Shown piece after piece: positions 1 to 7,747 of a stretch of 27,335 nt of DNA. Both the position numbers and the translations under genes were made by a program. The notes under the pieces were generated by a model, which saw only the letters and a program-made list of their open reading frames with translations, searched no databases and had not been told where the DNA came from. This stretch comes from CAYLZW01 sp964388085 (GTDB lineage Bacteria; Myxococcota; UBA727; CAYLZW01): the NCBI GenBank assembly GCA_964388085.1, contig CAYLZW010000048.1:1-27335 (forward strand), written 5' to 3'. Numbering within the stretch: position 1 is the first letter of the stretch; every line of letters begins with the position of its first letter.

Positions 1-255
1 ACGAGCATCTTCGAGCCGTTCTTCACCACGCGCGCGAGCGGCACCGGCCTCGGCCTCGCCACCTGCCAGAAGATCATCGACGGCCACGGCGGCATCCTCG
101 ACGTGGAGCGCTCGGAGGTGCTCGGCGGTGCGCGCTTCACGGTGCGCCTGCCCCGCGACGTCGGGCGCCGGCCCGCCGAGCCCAGGAGCGACACCGGGAT
201 CCCGTTGCCGCGCGAGGGGAGCGCCGACGTGCACCTGCTCGAGCCGGTCTCCTGA
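1..255 (+). CDS. Sensor histidine kinase, C-terminal fragment
   Basis: The gene runs in from before the window, and only its last 84 codons are present, in frame 1, ending in TGA at 253-255. The visible part is the end of a HATPase_c domain. It has the F box (IFEPFFTT), the G2 box (GTGLGLA) and the usual run to the end of the domain (IIDGHGGILDVE, then FTVRLPRD). The family autophosphorylates on a His and passes the phosphate to a response regulator. The regulator gene starts about 40 bases downstream on the same strand, so the two are very likely a cognate pair. A roughly 30-residue Pro/Arg/Glu-rich tail follows the domain. The sensing part is outside the window. If the regulator is PilR, this would be PilS, but that cannot be tested from this fragment. 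Confidence 0.9.
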   Translation, partial: TSIFEPFFTTRASGTGLGLATCQKIIDGHGGILDVERSEVLGGARFTVRLPRDVGRRPAEPRSDTGIPLPREGSADVHLLEPVS

Positions 256-297
256 CGGGCGGACGTGCACGACGCGCGATGGGGTAGGCTGCCGGCC

Positions 298-1701
298 ATG
301 GCTGACGTGCTGGTGGTCGACGACGAGCGCTCCATTCGCGAGTTCCTCGAGATCTTGCTGAAGCGGATGGGCCACGAGACGCGGCTGGCGAAGGACGCGC
401 ACGAGGGCATCGCGCGCCTCGGCGAGGCCCCCGCGCACCTCGTGTTGAGCGACCTTCGGCTGCCGAAGGGCAGCGGCATGGACGTGCTCGCCCACGTCGC
501 CAAGCACCATCCGCGCACGCAGGTGGTGATGATGACGGCCTTCGCCACGACGGAGAACGCCGTCGAGGCCATGAAGATGGGCGCCTACGACTACGTGCTG
601 AAGCCCTTCAAGGTCGACGAGCTCACCGTCGTCATCGAGCGCGCGCTCGAGCGCCAGCAGCTCAAGAGCGAGAACCAGAAGCTCAAGGAGACGCTCGACA
701 AGCGCGCGGCGGGCAACCGCCTCATCGGCAGCTCGAACGCCATGAAGGACGTGTTCGCGCTCGTAAGCAAGGTGGCGCCGACGAGGACCACCGTCTTGCT
801 CACCGGCGAGAGCGGTACCGGCAAGGAGCTCGTGGCGCGCGCCATCCACTCGCGCGGGCCGCGGGCGGCGGAGCCCTTCGTGCCGGTGAACTGCGGCGCC
901 ATCCCCGAGACGCTCATCGAGAGCGAGCTGTTCGGCCACGTGAAGGGCAGTTTTACCGGCGCGCACACCGACAAGCAGGGGCTGTTCGAGCTCGCCGGGC
1001 AAGGGACGGTGTTCCTCGACGAGATCGGCGAGCTGCCGCTCGGCATGCAGGTGAAGCTGCTGCGCGTGCTGCAGGAGCGGAAGGTGCGGCGGGTCGGCGG
1101 CTCCGGTGACCTCGACGTGCAGTGCCGTGTCATCGCCGCCACCAACCGGAACCTCGAGGAAGAGGTCGCCGAGAGCCGCTTCCGCGAGGATCTCTACTTC
1201 CGGCTGAACGTCATTCAGATCCGCTTGCCGTCGCTGCGGGAGCGCCGCGCGGACATCCCGTTTCTGGCGGACGCCTTCGTCGCGAAATTCGCCGAGGAGC
1301 AGAACAGCCCCGTCGGCCGCATCGATGACGAGGCCCTGCAACGCCTGATGGAGTGGCAGTGGCCGGGCAACGTGCGCGAGCTCGAGAACGTCATCGAGCG
1401 CGGCGTGACGCTCGCGTCTGACGACGTCCTCGACACGAGCGTGCTGCCGCCCGAGCTGCGCAGCGCCCGCCCGCGGGAGGACCGCATGGCCGTGGACGCG
1501 TCGGTGCTTCACGCGTTGCCCGACGACGGCCTCGACCTCGAGGCCACCCTCGAGGATCTCGAGCGGCGCCTGTTGACGCTGGCCCTCGAGCGCACCGGCG
1601 GCCGCAAGAAGAAGGCGGCCGAGGTCTTGAAGCTCAGCTTTCGGAGCTTCCGCTACCGCTGCGCGAAGCTCGGCATCGTCGGGGGCGACGATGACTCGTG
1701 A
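298..1701 (+). CDS. NtrC-family sigma-54 response regulator (PilR-like)
   Basis: A 467-residue three-domain activator. The receiver (about 1-120) has acidic D8/D9, phospho-acceptor D52 (LSDLRLPKGSG), T80 and K102 (LKPF). The AAA+ domain has Walker A GESGTGKE near 170-177, the sigma-54 contact loop as GSFTGA (217-222, a mild variant of GAFTGA) and Walker B TVFLDEIGE near 237-245. A Fis-type helix-turn-helix (about 415-462) ends in SFRSFRYRCAKLGI, which resembles PilR-type regulators. I chose the ATG at 298 because the receiver starts directly after it. A GTG at 265 would add 11 residues of no receptor-domain character. The gene lies just downstream of a histidine kinase and would activate sigma-54 promoters after phosphorylation. 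PilR identity is likely but unproven, as no pilus genes are visible. Only the subfamily is uncertain. Confidence 0.93.
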   Translation: MADVLVVDDERSIREFLEILLKRMGHETRLAKDAHEGIARLGEAPAHLVLSDLRLPKGSGMDVLAHVAKHHPRTQVVMMTAFATTENAVEAMKMGAYDYVLKPFKVDELTVVIERALERQQLKSENQKLKETLDKRAAGNRLIGSSNAMKDVFALVSKVAPTRTTVLLTGESGTGKELVARAIHSRGPRAAEPFVPVNCGAIPETLIESELFGHVKGSFTGAHTDKQGLFELAGQGTVFLDEIGELPLGMQVKLLRVLQERKVRRVGGSGDLDVQCRVIAATNRNLEEEVAESRFREDLYFRLNVIQIRLPSLRERRADIPFLADAFVAKFAEEQNSPVGRIDDEALQRLMEWQWPGNVRELENVIERGVTLASDDVLDTSVLPPELRSARPREDRMAVDASVLHALPDDGLDLEATLEDLERRLLTLALERTGGRKKKAAEVLKLSFRSFRYRCAKLGIVGGDDDS

Positions 1702-1721
1702 CCTCTGGGTTCACCCGGAGG
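1702..1721. terminator. Short hairpin between convergent genes
   Basis: CCTCTGGG (1702-1709) pairs with CCCGGAGG (1714-1721), with one G-U wobble and a TTCA loop. It begins right after the stop of the sigma-54 regulator and sits before the stop of the convergent MFS gene. No T-run follows. The position suggests a bidirectional terminator, but the stem is short. Confidence 0.35.
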
Positions 1722-1733
1722 CACCGAATCCGC

Positions 1734-3569
1734 TCAGTGTCCGCCCTTGCCCTTCGGCGTGGCGCTCCACAGCCTCGTGAAGCGCAACAACAAGAAGCCG
1801 GCGACGGCGAACGGCACGAGGAAGACCGGCCAGTAGGTCCACGACGCCGTCGTCAAAAAGCCGAGCGCGATGGACTGCAGCGCCGTGCCTGCGTAGACGG
1901 CGCCGTCGATGACACCCACGGCGGTCGCCGCGCCCTTGCGTCCGCCGAAGTCCATGGTGGCGGTGCCCGACAGCAGGCCGTGCGTCCCGATGACGCAGAG
2001 GCTCATCACGAAGACGAGGAAGCCGAGGATCCAGGGCGAGAGCGGCAGCACGGGGCGCGCCTTCAAGAGGCGCTTTTCGCCGGCCTCCTGCGCGGGCAAG
2101 GGGTCCTGGATGTCGACGTTCAGCCGGGCGCCGTCCCGCTGGATGACGGCGGGGATGGTGCCGGTGCTCGGCTTGCTGAGCGCCGGCGCCTTGGCGCCCT
2201 TCTTCGTCGTGCAGACGCAGGCGACGGCGTCCCAGACCGCGCCTCCCCTGCACGTCGGCTCAAAGCACATGGCCGCCTTGCGGATGTCGTCCCAGGCGTC
2301 GGCAGGGACGCCGGCCACCTCGACGATCTTGTCGCCGACCTGGAGACCTGAGCCTTCCTTCGCCCACGACACCTCGTTGGTCGGCAGCGAGAGCGTGAAG
2401 ATCATGCCGACGCAGCAGAGCGCGAGGACGAGGTAGAGGCCGCCGGCGCTCGGCGCCCGCCGGCTCTGGAAGAACAGGTCCGAGACCCAGCCGGCGACGT
2501 TGCCGCCGACGACGCCCGCCACGAACAAGAGGCCACCCCAGCCGCCCATGAGGAAGGGCGCCAGGAACGCGGCCGCCGCGCCGACGACGAGGTAGGCGCG
2601 GCGCGGGCCCTGGGCGAGCTTCGCGAGCACGGCGCTCACGACGGCGATGGCGAACAGCGGGCCGGCGATGGCGAGGTCCCAGTCGCCGTAGACGAGGCCG
2701 TGCTCGCCGGGCAGCGCCCACACCTCCTTGGCGTAGAACGGGAACCAGTGCATGACGCCGTTGCGCAGCACGCCCGTACAGAACTCGACGCCCGCGATGA
2801 GCAGGATGAGCGGGTTGGTCAGGATGCGCTTGTACAGCTCGAGCACCGGGACGGGCTTGTCGTCGTCATCGCCGCTCGAGGCGTCGCCGGTGTCGAAGTC
2901 CGCGAGGCCCGCCTTGCCGGGCGAGTCACGCAACAGGACGGCCTCGATGACGAGGAACACCAGCAGCAACGCGCCCGGGACCGCGAACACCACCCACTGC
3001 ATGCGCTCGTTCGGGTAGCGGCTGGCGAGCACGTCGAGGATCCAGCCGTTCACCGTGAACGCCAGGAAGATGCCCGACGAGATCATGGTGCCGAAGATGC
3101 CGGAGAAGCCGCCGCGCTCGCGCACGTGGAACCAGTGCGCGTTCACCTTCACGATGGAGACGGCGCCGAACGACTGGAAGTACATGTTCGCGCCGTAGAG
3201 CAGGCTGAACACGAGCCGCAGCGGCTGCTGTGTGGGGTCGTCGGAGTGGAGCACCGTCGTCAGGTACCAGCCCATGGCGAGGTTGGCGGCGCCGGCGCCG
3301 CCGGCCGCGAGCATGATGCCGATGCGCCCGCCGATGCGATCGATGAGCGGCCCGTTCACGAGGAAGGCGAGCGCGTAGACGAAGGTGCCGGCAGCGAAGA
3401 TGATGCCGAAGTCTTCCTTCGTCATGAGGTCGAGCTTGTCGAGCGACGACTTCGCGACGGTCAGGTTGTAGCGCCCCATGTAGAGCAGCGCGTACGTGAC
3501 CCCCATGGGGAACCAGTTCAGGAAGCGGCGGTTACGGAACGCCCCGCTGTGCTGGATCACGTCGCTCAT
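1734..3569 (-). CDS. MFS transporter, OPA-like, with PDZ-like insert
   Basis: A 611-residue inner-membrane transporter. The helix pattern and motifs such as MGRYNLTVAK (31-40), GWVSDLFFQSRR (360-371) and DFGGRKGAATA (540-550) resemble the organophosphate:phosphate antiporter branch (GlpT/UhpC-like). The usual length there is near 450. The extra length is an acidic central loop (about 223-238), apparently two added helices (about 298-345) and a soluble insert at about 395-505. The insert looks like a PDZ domain: GSGLQVGDKIVEVAGVPAD, then a C-terminal strand IQRDGARLNVDI. It also holds four Cys (435, 440, 451, 453). By alignment to GlpT topology the insert would be periplasmic. The start is fixed by AAGGAG upstream and an ATGA overlap with the HAD gene, which suggests coupled translation. 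Substrate unknown; a phosphorylated small molecule is an inference from family and neighbour. Confidence 0.9.
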   Translation of the reverse strand: MSDVIQHSGAFRNRRFLNWFPMGVTYALLYMGRYNLTVAKSSLDKLDLMTKEDFGIIFAAGTFVYALAFLVNGPLIDRIGGRIGIMLAAGGAGAANLAMGWYLTTVLHSDDPTQQPLRLVFSLLYGANMYFQSFGAVSIVKVNAHWFHVRERGGFSGIFGTMISSGIFLAFTVNGWILDVLASRYPNERMQWVVFAVPGALLLVFLVIEAVLLRDSPGKAGLADFDTGDASSGDDDDKPVPVLELYKRILTNPLILLIAGVEFCTGVLRNGVMHWFPFYAKEVWALPGEHGLVYGDWDLAIAGPLFAIAVVSAVLAKLAQGPRRAYLVVGAAAAFLAPFLMGGWGGLLFVAGVVGGNVAGWVSDLFFQSRRAPSAGGLYLVLALCCVGMIFTLSLPTNEVSWAKEGSGLQVGDKIVEVAGVPADAWDDIRKAAMCFEPTCRGGAVWDAVACVCTTKKGAKAPALSKPSTGTIPAVIQRDGARLNVDIQDPLPAQEAGEKRLLKARPVLPLSPWILGFLVFVMSLCVIGTHGLLSGTATMDFGGRKGAATAVGVIDGAVYAGTALQSIALGFLTTASWTYWPVFLVPFAVAGFLLLRFTRLWSATPKGKGGH

Positions 3570-4336
3570 CGTTCGCTCCTTGGCGCGCCGTGCAGGAGAG
3601 CGCTGTGCTCCCGAGCGGCGACCTCTTGGGAGAAGTCCTCGATGGCCACGATGCCCTCGTCGAGGACCGGCGGGTCGGGCGCGTGTTGCGTGCGCACGAA
3701 GGCCGTGAGCGCGCCCGGCCAACGCCGCCGGAACAGGTTGCAGTTGCCGGGCTCGTTGTCGAACGACGCCACCACGGTGCCGAGCCCGTGGATGTACTCC
3801 ACCGCCTCGGTCTTGAACTCGAGGTCGGTCGTGTCGAAGTCGGGCTTGAGCACGATGGTGGTGTGCGCGACCCCGACGGGGAAGTGGTGCTGCCGCAAGG
3901 ACGCCGCGCAGCCGACCAGCATGCCCGGCGCGTCACGCCCGCTCAGGTACACGAGCGTGGCGCCGGCGTGGAAGGTCTCGGTGGCGAACTCCACGGCGCC
4001 GCGCAGCGGCAGGTCGTAGCGCTGGTAGCCGTCGGTGAAGAAGCGCTGGCGCCAGAACGCGAAGGCCGCGTCGTGCACCGCCTTGTCGTGGCAGCCGGCG
4101 CGCTCGAGCGTCTCGGAGAGCAGATACGGCAGGCCGGTGCGATCGAGCGCGTCGAGCGCCGTGCGCAGCGCGTCATCGCGCGTCTCGTCGGCGAACTCGG
4201 TGAGGATCTGCCAGGTGCGCGGGCCGTTGTCGAAGAGCGTGTGGTCGAGGTCGAAGACCACGACGGGCGTGACGCCTCGCGCTCGCTCGGCCCGGCAGCG
4301 GGCGATCACGCTCTCGAGCGCAGTCTTCGCGTCCAT
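3566..4336 (-). CDS. HAD-superfamily hydrolase
   Basis: A 256-residue soluble protein. Motif I is FDLDHTLFDN (28-37), with nucleophile D29 and acid/base D31. Motif II is LSGRD (131-135), the motif III Lys is K164 or K175, and motif IV is SFDNEPGN (191-198). A helical cap lies between motifs I and II. Motif IV in this form is typical of small HAD phosphatases acting on low-molecular-weight phosphate esters, but the substrate cannot be read from the sequence. I chose the ATG at 4336, which has a GAGGCGAGGG stretch just upstream, over the ATG at 4372. Its stop overlaps the start of the MFS transporter by ATGA, so the two are very likely translated together. An inferred role is dephosphorylating a solute handled by the transporter. 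Confidence 0.9.
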   Translation of the reverse strand: MDAKTALESVIARCRAERARGVTPVVVFDLDHTLFDNGPRTWQILTEFADETRDDALRTALDALDRTGLPYLLSETLERAGCHDKAVHDAAFAFWRQRFFTDGYQRYDLPLRGAVEFATETFHAGATLVYLSGRDAPGMLVGCAASLRQHHFPVGVAHTTIVLKPDFDTTDLEFKTEAVEYIHGLGTVVASFDNEPGNCNLFRRRWPGALTAFVRTQHAPDPPVLDEGIVAIEDFSQEVAAREHSALLHGAPRSER

Positions 4337-4440
4337 GCATCCCTCGCCTCGGGCCGTCGCCCGCCTCGCCATGAGCTCGTGGCCGTGAACATCGTGCGCT
4401 CACAGGAGCGCTATCGCGCATGGCACGACGACCGAAAGGG

Positions 4441-6174
4441 TCAACCGCCCTCCCCGAGGAAGATCGCGAGCTGGGTCGCGTCCTGGCGCAGCCAGCCGGG
4501 GCTGCCGGTGGCTCCGGCGAACACGGCGCCGTGGGTCCCGACGTAGAGGTTCAGCACCGGTAAGCGATATCGCAGCTCCAGCCCGGCGAGGATGTCCTGC
4601 TGCAGGACGCCGCCCTCTCCCCGTAGCTGCCACGAGAGGCGCTCCATGATGACCCCCGACAGCGAGACGCCGACCGCCAGGCGGTGCACCGAGTGAGGCT
4701 CGTCGAGGACGGGCTCGAGGAGCTCCACGCCATAGAGGTTGGCGCCGCCCGGCACGTCGACCCACACCGTGTCGAACACCTCGATGCTACCGAGCACCCA
4801 GTCCCCGAGGCCGCCCTCCACGGCGACGCCGGCGGCGAAGTGGCCGACCCGCGTCGTCATGAGCCCCTCCTCGCGGTCGACGAGGATGGCGCTCTTGCCA
4901 GGCAGCACGCCGACGCGCGGCTGCACGAGCAGCTCACCGCGCACGATGACGACGCCGAGGCCCCAGGTGACGTCGGCCGCGAACGATCCCGTGGGCAGGT
5001 GGCGGAGCGCGCCCTCGCCGCCAAGGCAGTCGATCTCCGTGGGCGCGTCCGGGCAGGGATCGTCCGGGATGTCGGCCGCGCTGCTGCCCATGGTGAGGAG
5101 CACCTCGCGTCCGAGCGCGCGCGCGACCGGGCGCGGCATCGAGAGCGTCGGCACGTCGTCGGGAGCCCAGACGAAGCTGGCGCCGAGATCGAAGTCGCCG
5201 ATGCGCCGGCGCGCACGCACGGCCAGGCTCGTGCGCTCCGCGAGGCCCTGGTTCGCGAGCAGCCGCTCTCGACGAGGCACGCTCAGGAGCCCGCCGAGCC
5301 GGGCGGGGCTGCGCCCGAGCGCCGTCTGGTAGCGCGCCAGGCGTACCCCGCCCTGGTCCGACGCCACGAGGCTCCCCTCGGTGGGCTCGTAGAGCATCAT
5401 CACCACGCCATCGAGCGAGAGCGCCCCGAGCGACGTGCGCACCCAAGCGCCCCACTGCGGCTGGCGGGCCTCGGCGGCGCTCGGGAACAGGCGCCAGCCG
5501 CGGCGGTGATCGGGGGGATTCAGCCGGTCGCCGAACGCCGCGACCTGTGTCTTGCCGTAGGGCACGATGAGGCGCCCGAGCTGCACGGAGCCGACCCCGG
5601 CGTTCACCTTCGCGTAGGCCTCGTAGAGGTCCGCGTACGACGACACCTCGCTCCCGCTGGCCGCCGCGTCGACGAAAGCGCGGCCGAAGCCGTTCGCGTA
5701 GAAGCTCAGGTTCGGCGCCGGCAGGAGCCAGGTCTCGAGCGCCAGGGAGCCGAAGGCCCTTAAAAGCCCGTCCTCGGGGGCCACGCTCTGGACGAGGGTC
5801 TCGGCGCGCGAGTCGGCCGCCAGGTGCCAGGACTCCCACAGCCGGCCGAGCGCGCCCGTGATGGGCGGCTCTGTCGTCGGAGCGGGCTCGTCCCCCTCCT
5901 CGATGATGATGATCTCGTCCTCGTCGGCGGCGCCTTCGTCATCCTCGATGACGATGATCTCGTCGTCGCCGGCGGCGCCGCCCTCGTCCTCTATGAGGAT
6001 GGTCTCGTCCGCCGCGGACGCCTCGGCCTCATCGCCCGACGGAGGAGCGCTCTGGCCCAACGACAAAGAGGCCCCGAGGAGCGGGGCCGCGAAGGCGAAC
6101 AAAGAGGGGAAAAACCGGCAGCTACCGGACAGCGCCGCGGCGGCACGCAAAAGGCACGAGGCTGCCTTTCGCAT
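4441..6174 (-). CDS. Outer-membrane beta-barrel protein with acidic N-terminal repeats
   Basis: A 577-residue exported protein. It has a basic N terminus and a hydrophobic stretch (about 21-40) ending in SLGQSAPP, consistent with a signal peptide. Then comes an acidic region (about 48-98) with three repeats: DETILIED, DEIIVIEDD and DEIIIIEEG. The rest (about 110-577) alternates hydrophobic and polar residues. Features such as LGRLIVPYGKTQ and DRLNPPDHRRG resemble DUF1302-type or porin-like barrels. The chain does not end in an aromatic residue, as many barrels do, so the barrel call is by pattern only. It starts 18 bases after the rpsU stop and lies about 105 bases upstream of the HAD gene, all on one strand, so an operon is likely. 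A possible role is solute passage across the outer membrane for the inner-membrane transporter. The substrate is unknown. Confidence 0.75.
   Translation of the reverse strand: MRKAASCLLRAAAALSGSCRFFPSLFAFAAPLLGASLSLGQSAPPSGDEAEASAADETILIEDEGGAAGDDEIIVIEDDEGAADEDEIIIIEEGDEPAPTTEPPITGALGRLWESWHLAADSRAETLVQSVAPEDGLLRAFGSLALETWLLPAPNLSFYANGFGRAFVDAAASGSEVSSYADLYEAYAKVNAGVGSVQLGRLIVPYGKTQVAAFGDRLNPPDHRRGWRLFPSAAEARQPQWGAWVRTSLGALSLDGVVMMLYEPTEGSLVASDQGGVRLARYQTALGRSPARLGGLLSVPRRERLLANQGLAERTSLAVRARRRIGDFDLGASFVWAPDDVPTLSMPRPVARALGREVLLTMGSSAADIPDDPCPDAPTEIDCLGGEGALRHLPTGSFAADVTWGLGVVIVRGELLVQPRVGVLPGKSAILVDREEGLMTTRVGHFAAGVAVEGGLGDWVLGSIEVFDTVWVDVPGGANLYGVELLEPVLDEPHSVHRLAVGVSLSGVIMERLSWQLRGEGGVLQQDILAGLELRYRLPVLNLYVGTHGAVFAGATGSPGWLRQDATQLAIFLGEGG
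6147..6172 (-). promoter_or_regulatory. Hairpin at the start codon of the barrel gene
   Basis: In the minus-strand transcript, GCGAAAGGCA pairs with TGCCTTTTGC over 10 positions with one G-U wobble and a 6-base loop. The left arm begins at the G of the barrel gene's ATG. The right arm contains TTTT. It could slow translation of the barrel gene or partly end transcription after rpsU, so that the ribosomal gene is expressed more than its operon partners. The structure is seen; the function is inferred. Confidence 0.4.
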
Positions 6175-6192
6175 CGCGGAGGCGCCTCTCGG

Positions 6193-6402
6193 TCAGATCC
6201 CGGTGGACTGCTGCAGGCGCTTCTCGCGCTTGCGGGCACGGGCCTCCGCGGCGCGGGCCTTCAGCTTCGCCTTCACAGACGGCTTCAAGTAGTGCTCGCG
6301 CTTACGGACCTCCTTGAGGATGCCCGCTTGCTCCACCTTGCGCTTGAAGCGCTTGATGGCGCGCTCGACGGTCTCGCCGTCTCGTACAGTCACCTTGGTC
6401 AA
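6193..6402 (-). CDS. rpsU: 30S ribosomal protein S21
   Basis: A 69-residue basic protein with the S21 pattern: V(R)DGETVERAIKRFKRKVE, then GILKEVRKREHYLKPSVKAK and an Ala/Arg/Lys-rich helix. S21 binds the 30S platform near the anti-Shine-Dalgarno end of 16S rRNA and aids initiation. The start is TTG at 6402: a perfect AGGAGG at 6410-6415 lies 7 bases upstream, no ATG or GTG fits better, and the family N terminus matches (TKVTVRDGE). It is the first gene of a likely operon with the barrel, HAD and MFS genes. A perfect TTGACA lies further upstream. Identification is secure. Confidence 0.97.
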   Translation of the reverse strand: MTKVTVRDGETVERAIKRFKRKVEQAGILKEVRKREHYLKPSVKAKLKARAAEARARKREKRLQQSTGI

Positions 6403-6446
6403 CGCAATTCCTCCTGGGTCCCGCGCGGCGGGCTCGACGGTGTGGG

Positions 6447-6475
6447 GGAGTAACGGGCGTTCTGGCTGGTGTCAA
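6447..6475 (-). promoter_or_regulatory. Candidate sigma-70 promoter for rpsU
   Basis: On the minus strand a perfect -35 box TTGACA (6475-6470) is followed after 17 bases by TACTCC (6452-6447), a poor -10 match. This would give a leader of about 40 bases before the rpsU TTG start. The -35 box and spacing support it; the weak -10 box keeps confidence low, though -10 boxes are often divergent in GC-rich myxobacteria. Confidence 0.4.
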
Positions 6476-6578
6476 CGGCTGCGCCAGCGATCCCACCGCT
6501 GTCCCTGACGCGCGCGGCGGGAGGGACAGCGCGAGGGGCGTTTGAGCCTCGTCCCGCTGGCGTGATACCCAATCAGCC

Positions 6579-7718
6579 ATGACGAGACCGCCGGCGGGCT
6601 GGCTCCTTCGGATCGGACACGCAGCCACCCTTGGCAGCCTGCTCCTGGCCGGAGGGGCGCTCGCAGAAGCTGACGACATCCTCGTGCCCGAGGACGCTCC
6701 CGTCGCGGAGCGACCGGTCGACGAGCCCGCCCTCGAGGCCGAGCCGCACCTCGACGCCGAGGCCGTCGAGCGCCTCACGCTGATGCTGGCGCAGAACGGC
6801 AGCTTCAAGGTGCGCGCGACCGCCGCCGTGGCCCTCGGGCGCCTCGGCGATCCCCGCGGCACGCCGGCGCTCATGTCCGCCTTGACGACGGATCCGCACT
6901 ACGCGGTGCGGGCGGCGGCGGCCTCCGCGCTCGGGCGCGTCCAGGAGTCCCAGAGCGTTCACGCGCTGCTGCGCGCGCTCGATGACGACGATCCCATGGT
7001 GCGCGCGCAGGCGCGCGAGGCGCTGTTCGCTTTCCACAGCGTCCGGCACATCGACGCGTTCGAGGCGGCCGCCGACAGCGACGACCCGCGCTGGCGGCGC
7101 GCCGCCGTGACGGCCTACGGGGACGTCCTGCGCGCGGGCCACGATCGCGCGGGCGGCGTCATCGTGAGCGCGCTCGGCGACGACGACGAGGAGGTCCGCG
7201 AGATAGCCCAGCGCGCGCTCTCCTCGCTCGGCCACGAGCGCGCGCTGCCGCTGTTGTTGCAGGGGCTCAGCTACGTGAACGCGCCCGTGCGGGCGACGAG
7301 CGCTCGCATGCTGGCGAAGTCGGCCGACGAGCGCGCGGTGCCGGCGCTGCTCGAGGCGCTGAGGCGCAGCGAAGAGACCGAGGGCGTGCGCTCGGCGTTG
7401 CGCGAGGCCATCCGCGCGCACCGCGAGTACGTCGAGGTGGGCGCCGTGTTGGCGCGCGCGGGCGACGAGCAGCTCGGCAACACGCAGGCGCGCCTCGACG
7501 CCATCTCGCTCGCCGGGGCTTTCGGCGGACGCGCGGCCGAGCGCATCCTCGAGGAGGCGCTGTCCGAGGCGGACGCGCAGGTGCGCGCGACGGCGGCGCG
7601 AGCGTGCGTGGACCTCGGGAAGACGCGCGCCAGAGAGCTGCTGGTGCCGGCGCTCGCCCGAGAGAAGGACGCGCGCGTGAAGCGACAGATCGACGTGGTG
7701 CTGCGAACCCTGCGCTAG
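6579..7718 (+). CDS. Exported HEAT-repeat protein
   Basis: A 379-residue protein with a signal peptide: basic start, hydrophobic core LGSLLLAGGALA, cleavage probably after ALA at 29. A short acidic Pro/Glu linker (about 30-55) follows, then tandem helical repeats to the end. The repeats have the HEAT/PBS-lyase pattern, for example VRATAAVALGRLGDPRGTPALMSAL, VRAAAASALGRV and VRATAARACVDLGK, spaced roughly 30 residues apart. Such repeats form a curved scaffold for protein contacts, and no catalytic residues are visible. It would act in the periplasm or on the outside. The serB gene follows 45 bases downstream on the same strand, which may reflect co-transcription rather than a shared task. The start has no clear Shine-Dalgarno sequence. 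Partner unknown. Confidence 0.85.
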   Translation: MTRPPAGWLLRIGHAATLGSLLLAGGALAEADDILVPEDAPVAERPVDEPALEAEPHLDAEAVERLTLMLAQNGSFKVRATAAVALGRLGDPRGTPALMSALTTDPHYAVRAAAASALGRVQESQSVHALLRALDDDDPMVRAQAREALFAFHSVRHIDAFEAAADSDDPRWRRAAVTAYGDVLRAGHDRAGGVIVSALGDDDEEVREIAQRALSSLGHERALPLLLQGLSYVNAPVRATSARMLAKSADERAVPALLEALRRSEETEGVRSALREAIRAHREYVEVGAVLARAGDEQLGNTQARLDAISLAGAFGGRAAERILEEALSEADAQVRATAARACVDLGKTRARELLVPALAREKDARVKRQIDVVLRTLR

Positions 7719-7747
7719 GGCCTCGGACTTGCGCGCGCCCTGCTTTG

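Noticed and set aside
2700..4019. A 439-codon plus-strand open frame over the MFS and HAD genes
   Set aside because: Antisense to two genes linked by ATGA overlap; no domain pattern.
5887..6009. SUMO-interaction-like motifs in the barrel protein
   Set aside because: Layout alone resembles them; bacteria lack SUMO and the repeats more likely serve in the envelope.
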